This document shows positions 25,514-37,483 of a stretch of DNA of 64,000 nucleotides, one piece after another. Both the position numbers and the translations under genes were made by a program. Location: assembly GCF_000516985.1 (NCBI RefSeq), contig NW_006917093.1, positions 4,154,001-4,218,000 on the forward strand. Direction: 5' to 3'. This DNA comes from Pestalotiopsis fici W106-1 (lineage: Eukaryota > Ascomycota > Sordariomycetes > Amphisphaeriales > Sporocadaceae). Under the pieces are notes generated by a model. The model saw only the letters and a program-made list of their open reading frames with translations, searched no databases and was not told the DNA's origin. Numbering within the stretch: the first letter of the stretch is position 1; each line of letters starts with the position of its first letter.

Positions 25514-26669
25514 TTACTGACAAAATCCTCTCACACCCACAGTGTAAAAATAGTAGTAAAAGGAAAATGTCGTGTCCGGCGAGAACGTATCATGTGTGTG
25601 GGAACAATGATGCAAGTCGATCTCTTCATAATAACTCTGGTATCCCGTGCAGCCCGGATCGAGAACACAAAGCTCGTGACAGGTATATTCGGAAACGGAG
25701 TTGAAAACGTCGTACCATGTGACGTTGGCACCAGAGACTTGATCGCTGCACTTGACCAAGAAATCGTCGGCACACAGCGTAGGCTCCTCGCCGCTGGGAC
25801 ATATAAATGTCCGTTCTGGAGCTCCGGTAGGGGTTGGCACCGTTGTAGTCGTAATTGTTGAAGGTGGTGGGAGAGTGACTGTCGTTGTGGGCGTCACGCA
25901 GCTGGTTGCTGCTGTGGCAGAGAAAGTTACGGGAGCACAATCGTCTCCAAATATTATGTCCGAGTCTCTGTTCGCGATAATGAGGGCTGGGTACGTGGCG
26001 CAATCTGATGAGTTCAATCATGTCAGCTTCTTGATTTCTCATGATGTTGGGATTTCCGCCATGTCAACAAGCTCCGGTGTAACGGACTGGCACTTCCTGA
26101 CACATGACACGGAATCGGAAAGGGACTGTCCAGAGTAGACTATTAGGGTTTCTCTGATGCATAGTGAGCAAAACCATAGGGTTCGATTGCTTACACTGAA
26201 TGTAATTATCGGGGTTCTGTGATTGAGCGCAGGTGAGTATGCCATTGTTGCTTAGCTCGCATGTGAGTGCAGCAGTCTCTGACAATGGAGACTGAAGCGT
26301 TGCATACGTGTCAAAGAATATGTAAGAGTAAAAACTTCCACCTTTTTCGGCTGATGCAATAATACCATTACGGTATGGGTCGCTCTCATAGTCGATTAAT
26401 CTGCCCGTGCCAGTGTCCAGACCTAGTTTTGTTGCCAGATCACTCGAATTCGTGAGAGCTACCCTAGTGTCAAAGAAGTCATCATAGACATTAAAGAATC
26501 CCGCATGTGTGCCGTCGGCATAGCGGGCGAAGAGAGTGAAGCAGTCTGATGTGACTGGCGTCGGTGTTGGCGTTGGCGTTGGCGACGGCGGTGGTGATAC
26601 GTGATACCCAGCTGACACCACTGATACTGCTACAGTCGCCACCAAGACTATACGCTTGAAGAAGGTCAT
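25514..26669 (-). CDS. Secreted Pro/Thr-rich protein of unknown function
   Basis: The best model is 26669-26195, 26139-26104 and 26004-25514, giving 333 aa; the first intron is firm, while the second (donor at 26103) is chosen because it closes in frame. Residues 1-20 are a signal peptide (MTFFKRIVLVATVAVSVVSA). A short Pro/Thr spacer (PPPSPTPTPTPTPVTSD) follows, then a domain with paired cysteines and STSYIFFD-like beta strands. A second Thr/Pro linker (TTTVTLPPPSTITTTTVPTP) leads to a C-terminal domain with eight or so cysteines. The layout is of two small extracellular modules on O-glycosylated linkers, as in wall-associated proteins. No family is recognised. If the second intron is wrong the junction shifts but both ends stand. 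Confidence 0.68.
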
Positions 26670-29483
26670 CTTTGAAGAAATCTTTCGTCAATTGAGTAAG
26701 GGGTTTTTATACTCCACCGAGGAAGCAGAATGGGATGGTTATGAATGGTTCCGTCATTCATATTTATATAGCGTCGATGGCGGATAGCGGCTACATAGAC
26801 TGACCAACGTTAACACCTCCTTATGAAGTAGCAGTCATTCGTAGTGATGAAGCATCTATCCAACACTTGTTCCTTATTCGCTTTTCCAGCAAGATCAAAA
26901 AGAAAGGCCTTTTTCTAAATGTCCGTGTTTCGTAGTTTCAGCCACACGGGCAATATGGTTTGTCTAATTAATGGCACTTATTGAAGAGACCTACGACTGA
27001 GACCAATTGCATTGGAAATATGGACTGTCTACAAAAGTAAGGATTGTGTTGTGAGCCGAGCCTGACTACTTGTAGGCTTGCACCAATAAGGCGCAACGAG
27101 AAGCGAGCCAAGTATATTCCGAAGACGCAATGGCGAAGAGGTTCACCCCTTGTTTATCAAATTGATTAAGATCGTCTTGGGGAAGCGGAAGCAACCAACT
27201 CTTCTTTTGTACTGCACACCACTTTTGCGTGGCTCGACTCAATATTCTTTTTCTGTTCGCCCAGTTGAATAAAGCGTTTTCCGAAAGAATGTCACTACTA
27301 TACTATAATGTCAACTCAGGATCCTCAGGATCAATGAACACGTTGAACCTCTTGGAGCGTTATTTGGCCATGCCATGAATACAAGTGTCATACATGTAAG
27401 GGTCCGGCAAATAAGCTTCGTGCCTGCCCCGGTCAGAAGCCAAGCGTGCCAAGAACTTGGGCCGGATTCAGAGGCACGGGAGTTTGAAGATCTTCCACGG
27501 CTTAATTTGGTATGACGGGATATTTTCTAGGTTGGCAAGGCACCGGAATAGATTCCTAAGCTACCAAAAGTTCCATATCAATTGAACCCCAATGGTTTAC
27601 AGGAGATACAGTTGCAGTTTGGTTGGACATGACCCATTGCCTTGACAGATGCTAACAACGCACTTGACGTTAAACAAGTTTGGGGCAGGTCAAACAGAGA
27701 AGTCGATTATAACGTCAAATCGTAATCTCAAATGCTTCCCCCAAGTTTGTTTGAGTATTAAAGAGCTCCTAGTGTCAGTGATGCGCTTCGTTTATGTTGC
27801 GGTATGACACAACCCAGCTTGGTGAGACGTCGCGATTGCAACCTGAGCTGTAAGTGGCGTCAAAGATTGCGCCTTGTCGGTAGCCGTGACTATATCTTGA
27901 CAGAATCTAATCATACCTCGGAGGGCGGTTTAAATTGCAGCAATGTTAGTCAATAACGCACGACTGTTTAGTGGCTCAGCGTTGTGCAAATAGCGGGCAG
28001 CACAGGAGAAAAGGTTTGTCGAGTCTTTCTGTTTGCTTTTTCGACCACCATCCTTGAATCCCGCCACATTCGACATAGCTTTCCACAAAGCACAGATTTC
28101 GATGTTACACTCAAATTCTTGAAATTGCCGGCCATGCCCATCGTTTTGAAGCATATCCCAGGCGTGTTCAGTCAATTGGCCGACTACCAAGGATGTAGTT
28201 GTGTTCATATCGAAGTCGAAGAACTAGAGGCTCTTACAGGCGTCACTTGGAGAATTGAACGATGATAACGGCTTTCTTTAAAAGCCTTGGGAATATCTGA
28301 AAGTAGTTTCCAAAGAGTCTCAGCCTTCCTTTCACCGGCGCTGAACATGTCGTACTTACTCCGCATTGACCGCTATCTTGATCAGGACTGAACAAATGAA
28401 AATCAAATCATTATGCTATGACAGCAGATTTGTTGAATAACCCGATGGGAGTCGGTGGTGCAAAGGAATGCTCGCAGCGTTGTGCTGGTATATGAGCACT
28501 AGGTATGTACATAGAGTGGCCCCTGAGAGAGAGATTGCCTGCATGAGCGATGACGCGAGAGCCCGAATTGGAGAAGGTAAGGAGATCGACATGATTGGAA
28601 TTCTATCAGACATCCTCTCAGCACATCGTCTCAATTCAATTTGCTGTCAATGCTTCAAGATAAGCGCTGCATAGACGCACGATGTTCATCGCGTCTCTTG
28701 ACATGATTGGCAGTTGAGGGCCAAGCCGTTTGACCTCTGACCAGAGAAAAGTATTGACCCTCTTATCAATGCACACAAGCGCGTGGCGGCTGCAGGAGGC
28801 CCACCATCTCGGTATATGCTGGACTGTTGCTTGGAGCGGGTCTTCTTTCTCGGGATTGCGCATCTCTGCAGAGTAACACAAATCAAGTTGCTTCATTCCA
28901 AGTCAACCACACTTCTTTGTCCGTCGTCGTAAAAATATAAATAGATCAGGAACATTGCAATCAAAACACCAGTCTTGTATCTTGCATAGGCCTTTTGAAC
29001 AGCTGTAGATACTGCGTGATTGAAAAGTATGAAATAGAAGAAAGTGTCATAATGACAAAGACTAGAACCACCGTGTCGATGTGCCATTTGGTAAGCACAA
29101 GGCAGAATCTGTTTCTTATCTTTTCATGTGCCTGAAATTTTTATTCATACGCTTGAACTTGCTTCTTGACATTTATTGGGAAATAAAAAGGAATACCAAG
29201 AGGCTTTGTTTGCTTCTCGCGCCTCTCTGTGGTGCAATTGAAGGACAGGAACCGAGATTTGAGGAGCTGCACTTCATGACGCAGGATGTAGAACGTTGAT
29301 GCTTGCGAGTACGTCAATGAAGTGAAGGCAATCTATCTTCTTGAAGCAGAAATAGCATAAAAGGTCCGCTACTCTCGCTCTGGTTCATCCTCTTCTCACT
29401 CCAAAGCTTACCCTCACTCACCTTGAACTTCCATTACTACCACTTACTTCAACAATAACTTCACTCAAACTTATACCAGCGAC
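26670..29483. other. Gene-poor region of 2.8 kb
   Basis: Apart from the promoters of the flanking genes I see no gene. Open frames up to 93 codons (for example 27984-28265) lack domains or introns that would extend them. The last 130 bp before 29484 are C/T-rich with a CATAAAAGG element near 29356, likely the dynamin promoter. Confidence 0.55.
26704..26711 (-). promoter_or_regulatory. TATA-like element
   Basis: On the minus strand the sequence reads TATAAAAA about 35-42 bp before the ATG of the secreted Pro/Thr-rich protein gene. A second AT-rich TATA-like stretch lies at 26761-26770. The assignment is by sequence only. Confidence 0.4.
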
Positions 29484-32009
29484 ATGGTTGTTACCACTCT
29501 CCATTCCAGGGTTCTGGATGAGCTCTGCTGCAACGAACGTACCGACTTGATGGACTCCATCGACACCCTCCGCTCTCAAGGCATCAATCATTTTGTCTCC
29601 CTTCCCCAAATCATTGTTTGCGGAGATCAATCTTCAGGCAAAAGTTCTGTTCTGGAAGCCATATCTGGTGTTTCATTTCCCATCAAAAGCAATCTCTGCA
29701 CTCGTTTTCCTACAGAGCTTGTCTTGCGCCGAACACCTCAGGCGAGTGCCAGTGTTTCCATCGTACCTCACCATTCCAGGCCTGATGTCGAAAAGACGGC
29801 GCTCGCAGGCTTTCACGAAGAACTCAAAAGCTTTGACGGCTTATCCAATCTGATTGAAGCTGCCAAGTCAGCAATGGGGATCACATCTCATGGAAAAGCA
29901 TTCTCAAGAGATCTTCTCCGCGTCGAAATTTCCGGACCAGATCGGCCACACCTCACCATTGTGGACTTGCCAGGGCTGATTCACTCTGAGACCAAGAGCC
30001 AGTCGGCATCCGACGTGGGCCTCATCCAAGAGGTCGTAGAGTCCTACATGAAGGAGCCACGAAGTATCATTCTGGCTGTTGTCTCAGCCAAGAACGACTT
30101 TGCGAACCAGGTGGTGCTCAAACTGGCCCGGTCTGCGGATTCTTCGGGTAATCGCACACTTGGTGTCATAACCAAGCCCGATACTTTGCATCCAGGCTCT
30201 GGAAGCGAGTCACAGTACCTTTCTCTGGCTCGAAATCAAGAGGTTGAGTTTCGTCTTGGCTGGCACATTCTCAAAAATCAGGATTCTGAGGCCACCTACG
30301 AACCACTAACGAAACGTGACGAGCGAGAGGCAGAGTTCTTCGCAAGGGGCATCTGGACAGATCTGCCAGAGTCACTCCTTGGGATTAGCCAACTGCGCAA
30401 CCGGTTGAGCAAAGTGCTCCTCAATCACATCACCGAAGAGCTACCCAGTTTGATTGAAGAGATTGAGACAAAGCGTGATGGTTCTCGCAAAAGGCTCGAG
30501 AAGCTCGGTGTACCCAGGGAAACCTTGCAGGAGCAGCAGCGACACTTGATTGGTATCAGCGAATCATTCCAGCGACTTGTTCGAAGCGCTGTCGATGGTA
30601 ATTGGGATGATCTCTTCTTCAGTGATGAGAAGTCGACCCACAGCTATGGACGACGCATTCGGGCCGTCATTCGGAACCTGAATGAAGATTTCGCGAAAGT
30701 CTTGGCTACTCAGGGCCAACGTCGTCATATTGTTGATTCCAATCACGAATGCGCACTAGGAACATGCCTTCATGTCAGTCGAGATGACTTTGTCGATTAC
30801 ATTCGAGAGAAGATACGCACCTCGCGTGGACGAGAACTTCCAGGCCTGTTCCATCCCATGGTTGTCGCCGATATATTTCGTGAACAAGCAGGGCCGTGGG
30901 AAGAGTTGACTCGAAGGCATGTGCGTGGATGCTGGCAGGCATGTCGCAAGTTCCTCAAACACGTCATCGCTCATGTTGCCGATGCCGGGACGTCGTCGGC
31001 AATCCTTCACAAGATATTGCAGCCTACCATGGATACAATTTTGAGGGAACTCGATGCCAAAACTGGAGAGATCTTGGCGCCTCATCAGAAGAGTCATCCT
31101 ATCACATACAATCACTACTTCACAGATACCATTCAGCGTGTCAGAAGAGAGAGAGGCCGAGCGCAAACGGCGACGGTATTGCGAGGATTCTTCAGTGTCT
31201 CGGATCTCAATGTCAATACATATCTATCGGACACATACAACCTTGATAATCTGCTCAAGTTGTTGACTGGGGATGATGCTGAGCCAGACATGCATCGATT
31301 TGCGGCATCAGAGGCGCTAGACCAGATGGACGCGTATTATAAGGTAGGAGCAAGTTTCTCCCCGTACAATGATTAACTCACAATTAAACCCTCAATAGGT
31401 TGCCATGAAGCGATTCCTGGATGATATTGCTGTCCAGGTAATCGAGGTTGTGCTTCTGGCTGCACTTCCGGCTATACTGTCCCCAGTCAAGATCTTCGAG
31501 ATGTCATCTGAACTGATTGCTCGAATCGCTGGTGAAAGCGAGGACACACGCGCTCAGAGACATCAACTCATGAAGCAAGTTGTGGTGTTGAGCAAAGGCA
31601 TAGAAGTCTGCAAGGAATTTGTCGTGTTCAAGGACAATGGTAAGAGGCAGTTTCAACACGAACTGGCGCAGAAACATCTTTTGTGCTAATTCTCGTCTTG
31701 GTAGATACAGTGCCGCTTTCTGTGAGAGAGGGACAAGAAGAAGAAGATGATGATGATTACCAGACTGGTGATCTCAACCCGCTTTCTGAGAAACCTGAAA
31801 CGCAACGGCCAGCGAGTGCACTTCCGGTGGTTGTCCAAACTTCGTCTCACGCATCACCAACGGCCAAAGGCATAGATCTGCATCAAACGACTGAAATTGC
31901 AGAGGACCTTGCACCCGACGTATGGGGCCTTACATATTCCAAAACAAAAAAGATAAAGAAGGCGGCGAAAAAGAAGGTACCAACAAAAGATGCTTTCTGC
32001 TGGGAGTAG
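29484..32009 (+). CDS. Accessory dynamin-family GTPase
   Basis: Three exons (29484-31343, 31399-31639, 31705-32009) give 801 aa. The GTPase domain shows G1 GDQSSGKSSV (47-56), G3 DLPG (160-163) and G4 TKPD (229-232). The middle/stalk region follows, and the effector-type end lies in exon 2 (KRFLDDIAVQVIEVVLL). The C-terminus is a charged tail with a Glu/Asp run and a Lys-rich stretch (KTKKIKKAAKKK). The sequence is not that of the conserved Vps1 or Dnm1 and resembles the Mx-like accessory dynamins that are numerous and variable in filamentous fungi. Those are large self-assembling GTPases acting on membranes; some have been discussed in fungal defence. The function here is not known. Confidence 0.9.
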
Positions 32010-32385
32010 GATATTCAACGATGTAAGCACACCCAGAAGATCGGCACACAATATATGAGTTACTTTCTGCTCTATTGGTCTTGCGAATGATTGGGTATGA
32101 CTTGGGCTGGCTGAAATACCCTGAAGTTCAGTTTCGTAGTTATGTAGGTACTCATCACTACCAGAAAATGGGTTTGTTGCGCTGAATAAAGACTGGAATC
32201 GATCCCTCGCGCTGCACGTCTTTATCCTTGGCGAGTCCTTGCATTTCAAGAGCTGAATGAATACTGCATCCCAAATTCCATGGGTTTTGCGCGTTGGTTG
32301 TCACTCTATGAAGTGACTGCCCACCTTCAAGCCCTGGGTGCAGGTGATTATAATCGGTTAGGACCAACACAAATCGAGAGAGCAC
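32010..32385. other. Intergenic gap with possible missed 5' exon
   Basis: This lies between the dynamin stop and the first supported ATG of the oxygenase gene. An N-terminal exon of the oxygenase may lie here, since the family normally has about 30 more residues before its first conserved block. I could not find a splice path that keeps frame. Confidence 0.4.
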
Positions 32386-33551
32386 ATGGATGATGTAGTG
32401 CTTCACGACTTTGGCTTTGTCAAAGTCACTGGGCACGGAGTGAGCAATGGCGAGATTCGCGAGGCCCTAGACTGGACGCAGAAATTATTCAGATTGTCAT
32501 ATGATGAAAAGATGAAAGCCCGGAACCCACCAGGTCCAATGCCACATCGGGGCTATTCTGGTACCGGCAAAGAAAAAGTGTACTCCAAGGAGGACGTTGA
32601 GTTGCTCAAGAATGACAGCGGTGATGTCGGCAAGGGTCTGCGCAAGATTTCAGACTACAAGGTTTGGAAATATGGACCCAGCTAGGTTATGTAGTACATT
32701 CCGATACTAACTCCATGGTTGTAGGAGAGCTATGAGATCGGCAGCGAACATGACCCGGTGCAAGAGAATATTTGGCTACCAGAAGAAGTGCTTCCCGGCT
32801 ACAGGTCCTATATGAGTGGATGGTACGAGCGTCTAGCTGGCGTTAGCAAGCTGCTGCTGCAAATCATTGGTCTTGGCCTGGAGATTGAACCCGACACTGA
32901 AGCCCATCGCCAATTGCTAAATCTTATTTCGGACCGGCACTGTCAATTGCGTCTGCTGCACTATCCTCCAATCAGCAAGGACAAATTGGAGAATGAGATG
33001 CTGGCCAGACTGCCGGCTCATCACGATTGGGGGTGAGCGTCCACTATCAAGAGCCTGTAGCTCCAATGCTGAGCCTCTCCAAGCCCGCTAATCGTAAGCT
33101 TTACTTTAGCACATTTACCTTGCTATTTCAGGATGAACGTGGGGGCTTGGAGCTTCAAGACCCTAAGACGAAGGCATACCTGTCGGCAGAGCCTGAAGAG
33201 GGATCTCTGGTACTGAATGTCGGAGATATGCTGCAGCGCTCTACGAATGGTATGTATTCATTCGTATACTCTCTCTTTACGATTTTTCTATTCAAATTAT
33301 TTTATTAATCAAACACCAAAGATTACTTCATCTCGGCTCTGCACCGTGTCACGGTTCCAACCCTCGACAAGGTGCCTGCTCCTGGGCTACCACCCCGCTA
33401 CTCAATACCATTCTTCACGTGTCCAGACTTTGCGAGTACTGTCGCCACTTTGCCCAAATTCATCACGGAGGAAACCCCTGGCAAGTATGAGCCAGTCAGA
33501 TTCGACGAGTATGGCTCGATAGTAAGCAAGTATCAATACCAGGGAGAGTAG
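32386..33551 (+). CDS. 2-oxoglutarate/Fe(II) oxygenase, isopenicillin-N-synthase-like
   Basis: Four exons (32386-32661, 32725-33032, 33110-33249, 33322-33551) give 317 aa in frame. The double-stranded beta-helix core shows HHDWGTFTLLFQDE with iron ligands His191 and Asp193. It also shows NVGDMLQRSTN, the distal ligand His249 in SALHRV, and the 2-oxoglutarate-binding RYS at 267-269. The N-terminal block HDFGFVKVTGHGV is present, but the preceding segment usual for the family is missing from this start, so the gene may begin further upstream. Such soluble enzymes hydroxylate, desaturate or cyclise small molecules. It follows the dynamin gene on the same strand with no obvious functional link. 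Confidence 0.87.
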
Positions 33552-33578
33552 GAGTCTCCAAGATTGAACCGAGTCCAT

Positions 33579-33624
<46 letters not shown>

Positions 33625-34378
33625 TACAGGCAATAAGACAGACAATATTCACAAGTGAAGTCCCTAGCGCCCAAGCCAGCAAACAACAGGGAGCTCAAAA
33701 GGCGAAAAAGCCCCGTCGACGCGAGCCCCTCGTTGCAAAGAATGTAACAGCCCACAAAGCCCAAATACCTGCCGTTGATGATCAAAAAGGTGTCGAGGAC
33801 ATCGTAGCGCCGTAAGGATGAACATGAGTATCCCGAGGCAAGCGGTGCGCGCGTTGCCAACGTGCCAAACGGTCTAGGTCTCGGGCACATTTGCAACACG
33901 CTCTGTTAGGCCGTAGCGTAGTGGACCATCACGCTGCGGGTGCTGCCACTGATTAGTGGGAAGATGGTGCCCGAGCACTGGGCCACGGCTCTAAAGAGCG
34001 CGGGCAGATGCCTGTATTGGAAATTTTCAGACATGAATTGGGTAAAGAAAGCAGGATGTTTGCCTTTCTTACTAGGCAAAACTTTCCGGAAATGATCTGA
34101 CAAATGGAGTTTACAAAGATACATCGGACGCTACGGGAAGCGCGGTATTGAACTGTTGGTGCTGCGCCGCATGACTGCTGTAGATGCCTTTATCGACGTA
34201 AGGGCTGGTTGTGGCGGCCAACAGCAAGGTAGCAAGCACCGGAGGACGAAAAGGGATACGAGACGTTCACGACATAGAAGAACACACGGTGCAAAATGGT
34301 TTAAAATTTACCATGTAAAAGTGCCTAGGAGCACAGACAAGGTAGTTGAATCAATCACTGATATGCTGAACCACCATG
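33552..34378. other. Intergenic, possible gene relic
   Basis: Besides the TAG repeat, two adjacent minus-strand frames (34124-33906 and 33899-33624) lack any clean domain. They could be the wreck of an older gene. I cannot assign a family, so no pseudogene is called. Confidence 0.35.
33579..33624. repeat. (TAG)n microsatellite
   Basis: About 15 perfect TAG triplets begin 28 bp after the oxygenase stop codon, so the tract probably lies in its 3' untranslated region. The array is uninterrupted, hence likely to vary in length between strains. Confidence 0.95.
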
Positions 34379-35257
34379 CTACGATAAATGATGATCAAAC
34401 CACGCCACCGCCTGCAACAGTGCCTGCTCCTTAGCAAACCGCTGGCCCTTTTGCTGCAAATCGCAACGGACAGCAAAACCATGGGCAACGCCAGAGAAGA
34501 GATTTATCTGATACGGGACTCTCACCCGAGTCAGAATGTCCTCGGATTTGTGACGCCGCTCAGTTGTAAATATCGAATCTGTCTCTGCCGCTGCTATAGA
34601 AAGTGGCTTGGTAATGGCAGCCAGTTCTTCCTCATCGACAAACGATGGATGCGCAACAAAACCTGCATCTATTTCAGAGACCAGGTGACGGATAAGATAC
34701 TGCAGAAAACATTTTGTTAGTGTCGTATATAGAAAAAGCGTGGAAAGATCTCCACTGCACCTTTGCACCGAAGCAATATCCCACCGCCGCGACCTTGTTG
34801 GCACCAAGTGACTCTCGAAGGTATGCCACAGCCGCCGATACAATGGGATCTATAGCATCCTTGGTGTGGGGTTTCTTTCCGTCAGTTCCCTCCGAGATCC
34901 ACGTCGGCAGATCAAAGCCCGGGATGCTGTCAAAGTTTGCCGGGGCCGGGTCTCCATTCATGACATCGACCACCAAGGTTTGGTAGCCCCTCGCCGCAAA
35001 CTGATCAGCTAGCAGCTTTGAGTTATTGTAGATGCCGAGAATGTCGGGGATATAGAGGACAGTTGCTTCCTTGTGCTCGGTTCCCATGGGCGGCGTTGCG
35101 AGGTACCCGTCCCATTTTGAAGCGACTGTGATCATTTTGCCCGCGGGCTCGCCTCTGTCGCGATAATCAGCAGCTGCTCAGGTCATTGTCAAACTTTTCA
35201 TACGCACTCGTGCTTGAAGCCTTGACCGCAACAGTCACCTGGAGGGTGAGATGCCAT
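34379..35257 (-). CDS. Dienelactone hydrolase family protein
   Basis: Three exons (35257-35208, 35154-34761, 34699-34379) give 254 aa in frame. The short first exon encodes MASHPPGDCCGQGFKHE, the usual fungal opening. The catalytic Cys144 sits in GYCFGAK, Asp189 in ETDSIF and His221 in GVAHGF, so the Cys-Asp-His triad of the family is complete. Members hydrolyse dienelactones in aromatic degradation, but many fungal copies are general carboxylesterases or detoxifying enzymes in the cytosol. A quinate-type permease and an alcohol dehydrogenase lie 3-7 kb away and would fit aromatic catabolism, though this is inference. The protein has normal family length and no signal peptide. Confidence 0.92.
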
Positions 35258-35984
35258 CTTGTTCAACTTTATCTGAGGCCGAAGTCTACGCCTGTATTGA
35301 TCAGGACATAGGATTAGATCCCAGAATCTATCTATCACAAGCATACGACTTCCAGAGACCTATAAAATCAGATACATTGTCTTCCGATGATGGCCAACTC
35401 AAAGACTAGCAGCGTATGCTTACAAATGCCAATGTTTGTAGCATTGAGTGTAGAAGTCATCGCACTATCTCCGACGGCGACTACCGCAAGCATGATAAAT
35501 CATCATTAGGATTGTGATATTCTTGGGTGCTAGGGTCAGTCAATGTGCCTCTCGACTCATCATGAAGTTGATCCGATGGTTCTTACTGTTGAGCATTTCC
35601 TTGCGTAGTCCCCACATTACCGAAATAGGCATTGCCTTGATAGGAATTACTAGATTTGGTAGGGTGGGGGTAAGTGTGCTTCAGCAGTCCGCCCAGGAAT
35701 ACGCGCATTTGTCTGATTATTCTCCGACAAGACCTTCAGTCAACCATGTCGCATTTGCGATCTGCATGCGTGACTTCTAGAGTCATGGTTCTCTGATTGC
35801 TAGTGCACAGTCAAGGATATGGGAAGGATTCCATCCACGGCAATTTTCCATATTTATACTCTGATAGTGAACGCTTCCACAAGCCCTTTGGGGTGAGTCT
35901 TTCAGATTTATCGCACTTTGATTTGAGTACTTGTTTGATTGTGTCCCATTTGCCCATGACTTGAACATTCTATGATGGAGACGA
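35258..35984. other. Intergenic, no gene seen
   Basis: This is the promoter side of the hydrolase gene and the 3' flank of the regulator gene. Short open frames show no family features. Confidence 0.55.
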
Positions 35985-37483
35985 TTACCGTGAGCTACGT
36001 TGAACTTCTTCGGCGATGTTGTTTGCTGCCATGCCCAATCTTGTCATGAGAGAAATATGTCTCGATTGCCGTGCGAGGTTAGTGACTGAGGAACCTAATG
36101 CTTCAACCTGGGCCAGAAAGCCCTTGAATGTATGAATCTGAAATTTGAGAAGACCTTCCATCATGTATAATTGCTCCTTTTTGGAAAACCCGCTTTGAGG
36201 TCCAGATTGAAACAATTCAAGACTGCAAGGTGCTTCATCAGCCATTTGCCCAGTGTTACTGCAGAAAAGTTGCTTCGAGGATTGGCCATTATTTTCACGA
36301 GTGCTCGAGGCGCTCGAATCTGATCCACTATCCGTGTTGTGCGCTATCAGGACAATTACACGCTTCAGTCGTTTGTGGATGCATTCAAACATCTCGGTAA
36401 GACGATCGCAAATGATTATGAGGACGCTATAAACTGAAGGAAGTTTGCTACAGGCGTCACACTGGAGGGGCTTATCGCATTGTGCGAGGATATTTTTCTG
36501 AAGCCAAAGAACCTGGTCGAGCGACAATGTTGTGATGCGAAAGTGGTCGTCATCTAGTTGTTGCACAATGCGTATAGCATCGTGGATGCAGGAGCATGGC
36601 GACTCGGTAATCTGTGTTTGAGCAAATTCCTGATCTACATGTGAAGATGAGTCACTCCGTGATGTTGAAGGCTCCTCTGGTGGCGATTCCAGCGTTTGCT
36701 GTTCTGAGAAGGCAGAATCAGACGAAATTGTCTGCACACTGAAAACTGTGATGACGGGGGCATCGGGTGCAGCGATTCCATGGTCGGCTACATCTGCTAC
36801 CATTGAGGCTGTATCTTGTTAGCCTGTATCTTGTGCCACATGTAGAAGGTAGGTAGTGCTTTGCATGTTCTCAAAGTCATTCTTGGGCAACTGTGCTTCC
36901 ATCATAAAACGATGGCCCACGGCAATAGACATAGGAATATGGTACATACATTGGCGCACTGGAACTGTATGATCAGTTTGATTCGTTTCATCTTCTACCG
37001 GTCCGGTCCGATCGAGTCTTTCTGATCCGAGGATTCGTGATGCCGGCATTGAAGACGACTGCATCACATTCATACTAGCTGACCGAGTATCTCTTGATAA
37101 AGTGTCGAATCTAAGATCCGCTCCTCGGACACTGGGGAAGATGCAGGCCTGTGATCTTGATATGCATCTATCGCAATCATGTAGGCGTCCGGTACAAGTG
37201 AGCTGTAAAGAGACCATGTTAGCGACGAAGCTTGAAATGAGTTTCCCCTGTTACATCTTGGAAAGTTTGTGATTCAAGTGGGCCAAATAAAAGTACGCAC
37301 TCTTTTGGACACGCAAGCAAGGCAAGGCTGACGAGTCATGGGAGCGGTGCGGGAGCGATTCGCAGTGCTCACACGGCGTGGGTCAGCACTCCTCGATGCG
37401 ACTTGTTCCATTCCTTGAGCTTTCCGCCGCCCCGTGCTTTTCAAGGTGATGAACATGGTTTCAATCGCAAGCGACTGAATCAT
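35985..37483 (-). CDS. Zn2Cys6 transcription factor, AflR-like
   Basis: Three exons (37483-37301, 37202-36950, 36808-35985) give 419 aa. The first intron interrupts the zinc cluster, and splicing yields the exact spacing C-x2-C-x6-C-x6-C-x2-C-x6-C (Cys54, 57, 64, 71, 74, 81). The second intron (141 nt, GTATGT donor, CTAAC branch) closes in frame. The C-terminal half contains CSCIHDAIRIVQQLDDD, QCDACSK and long Leu-rich helices. This is the arrangement of the aflatoxin regulatory protein family, nuclear activators of secondary-metabolite clusters. The start may be any of three in-frame ATGs (37483, 37456, 37411); I give the longest. It is transcribed away from the alcohol dehydrogenase gene, a frequent cluster layout, but no backbone synthase lies within 10 kb. 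Confidence 0.82.

Noticed and set aside
33624..34124. Two adjacent minus-strand frames resembling a decayed gene
   Set aside because: No family could be recognised and no splice joins them, so calling a pseudogene would be a guess.
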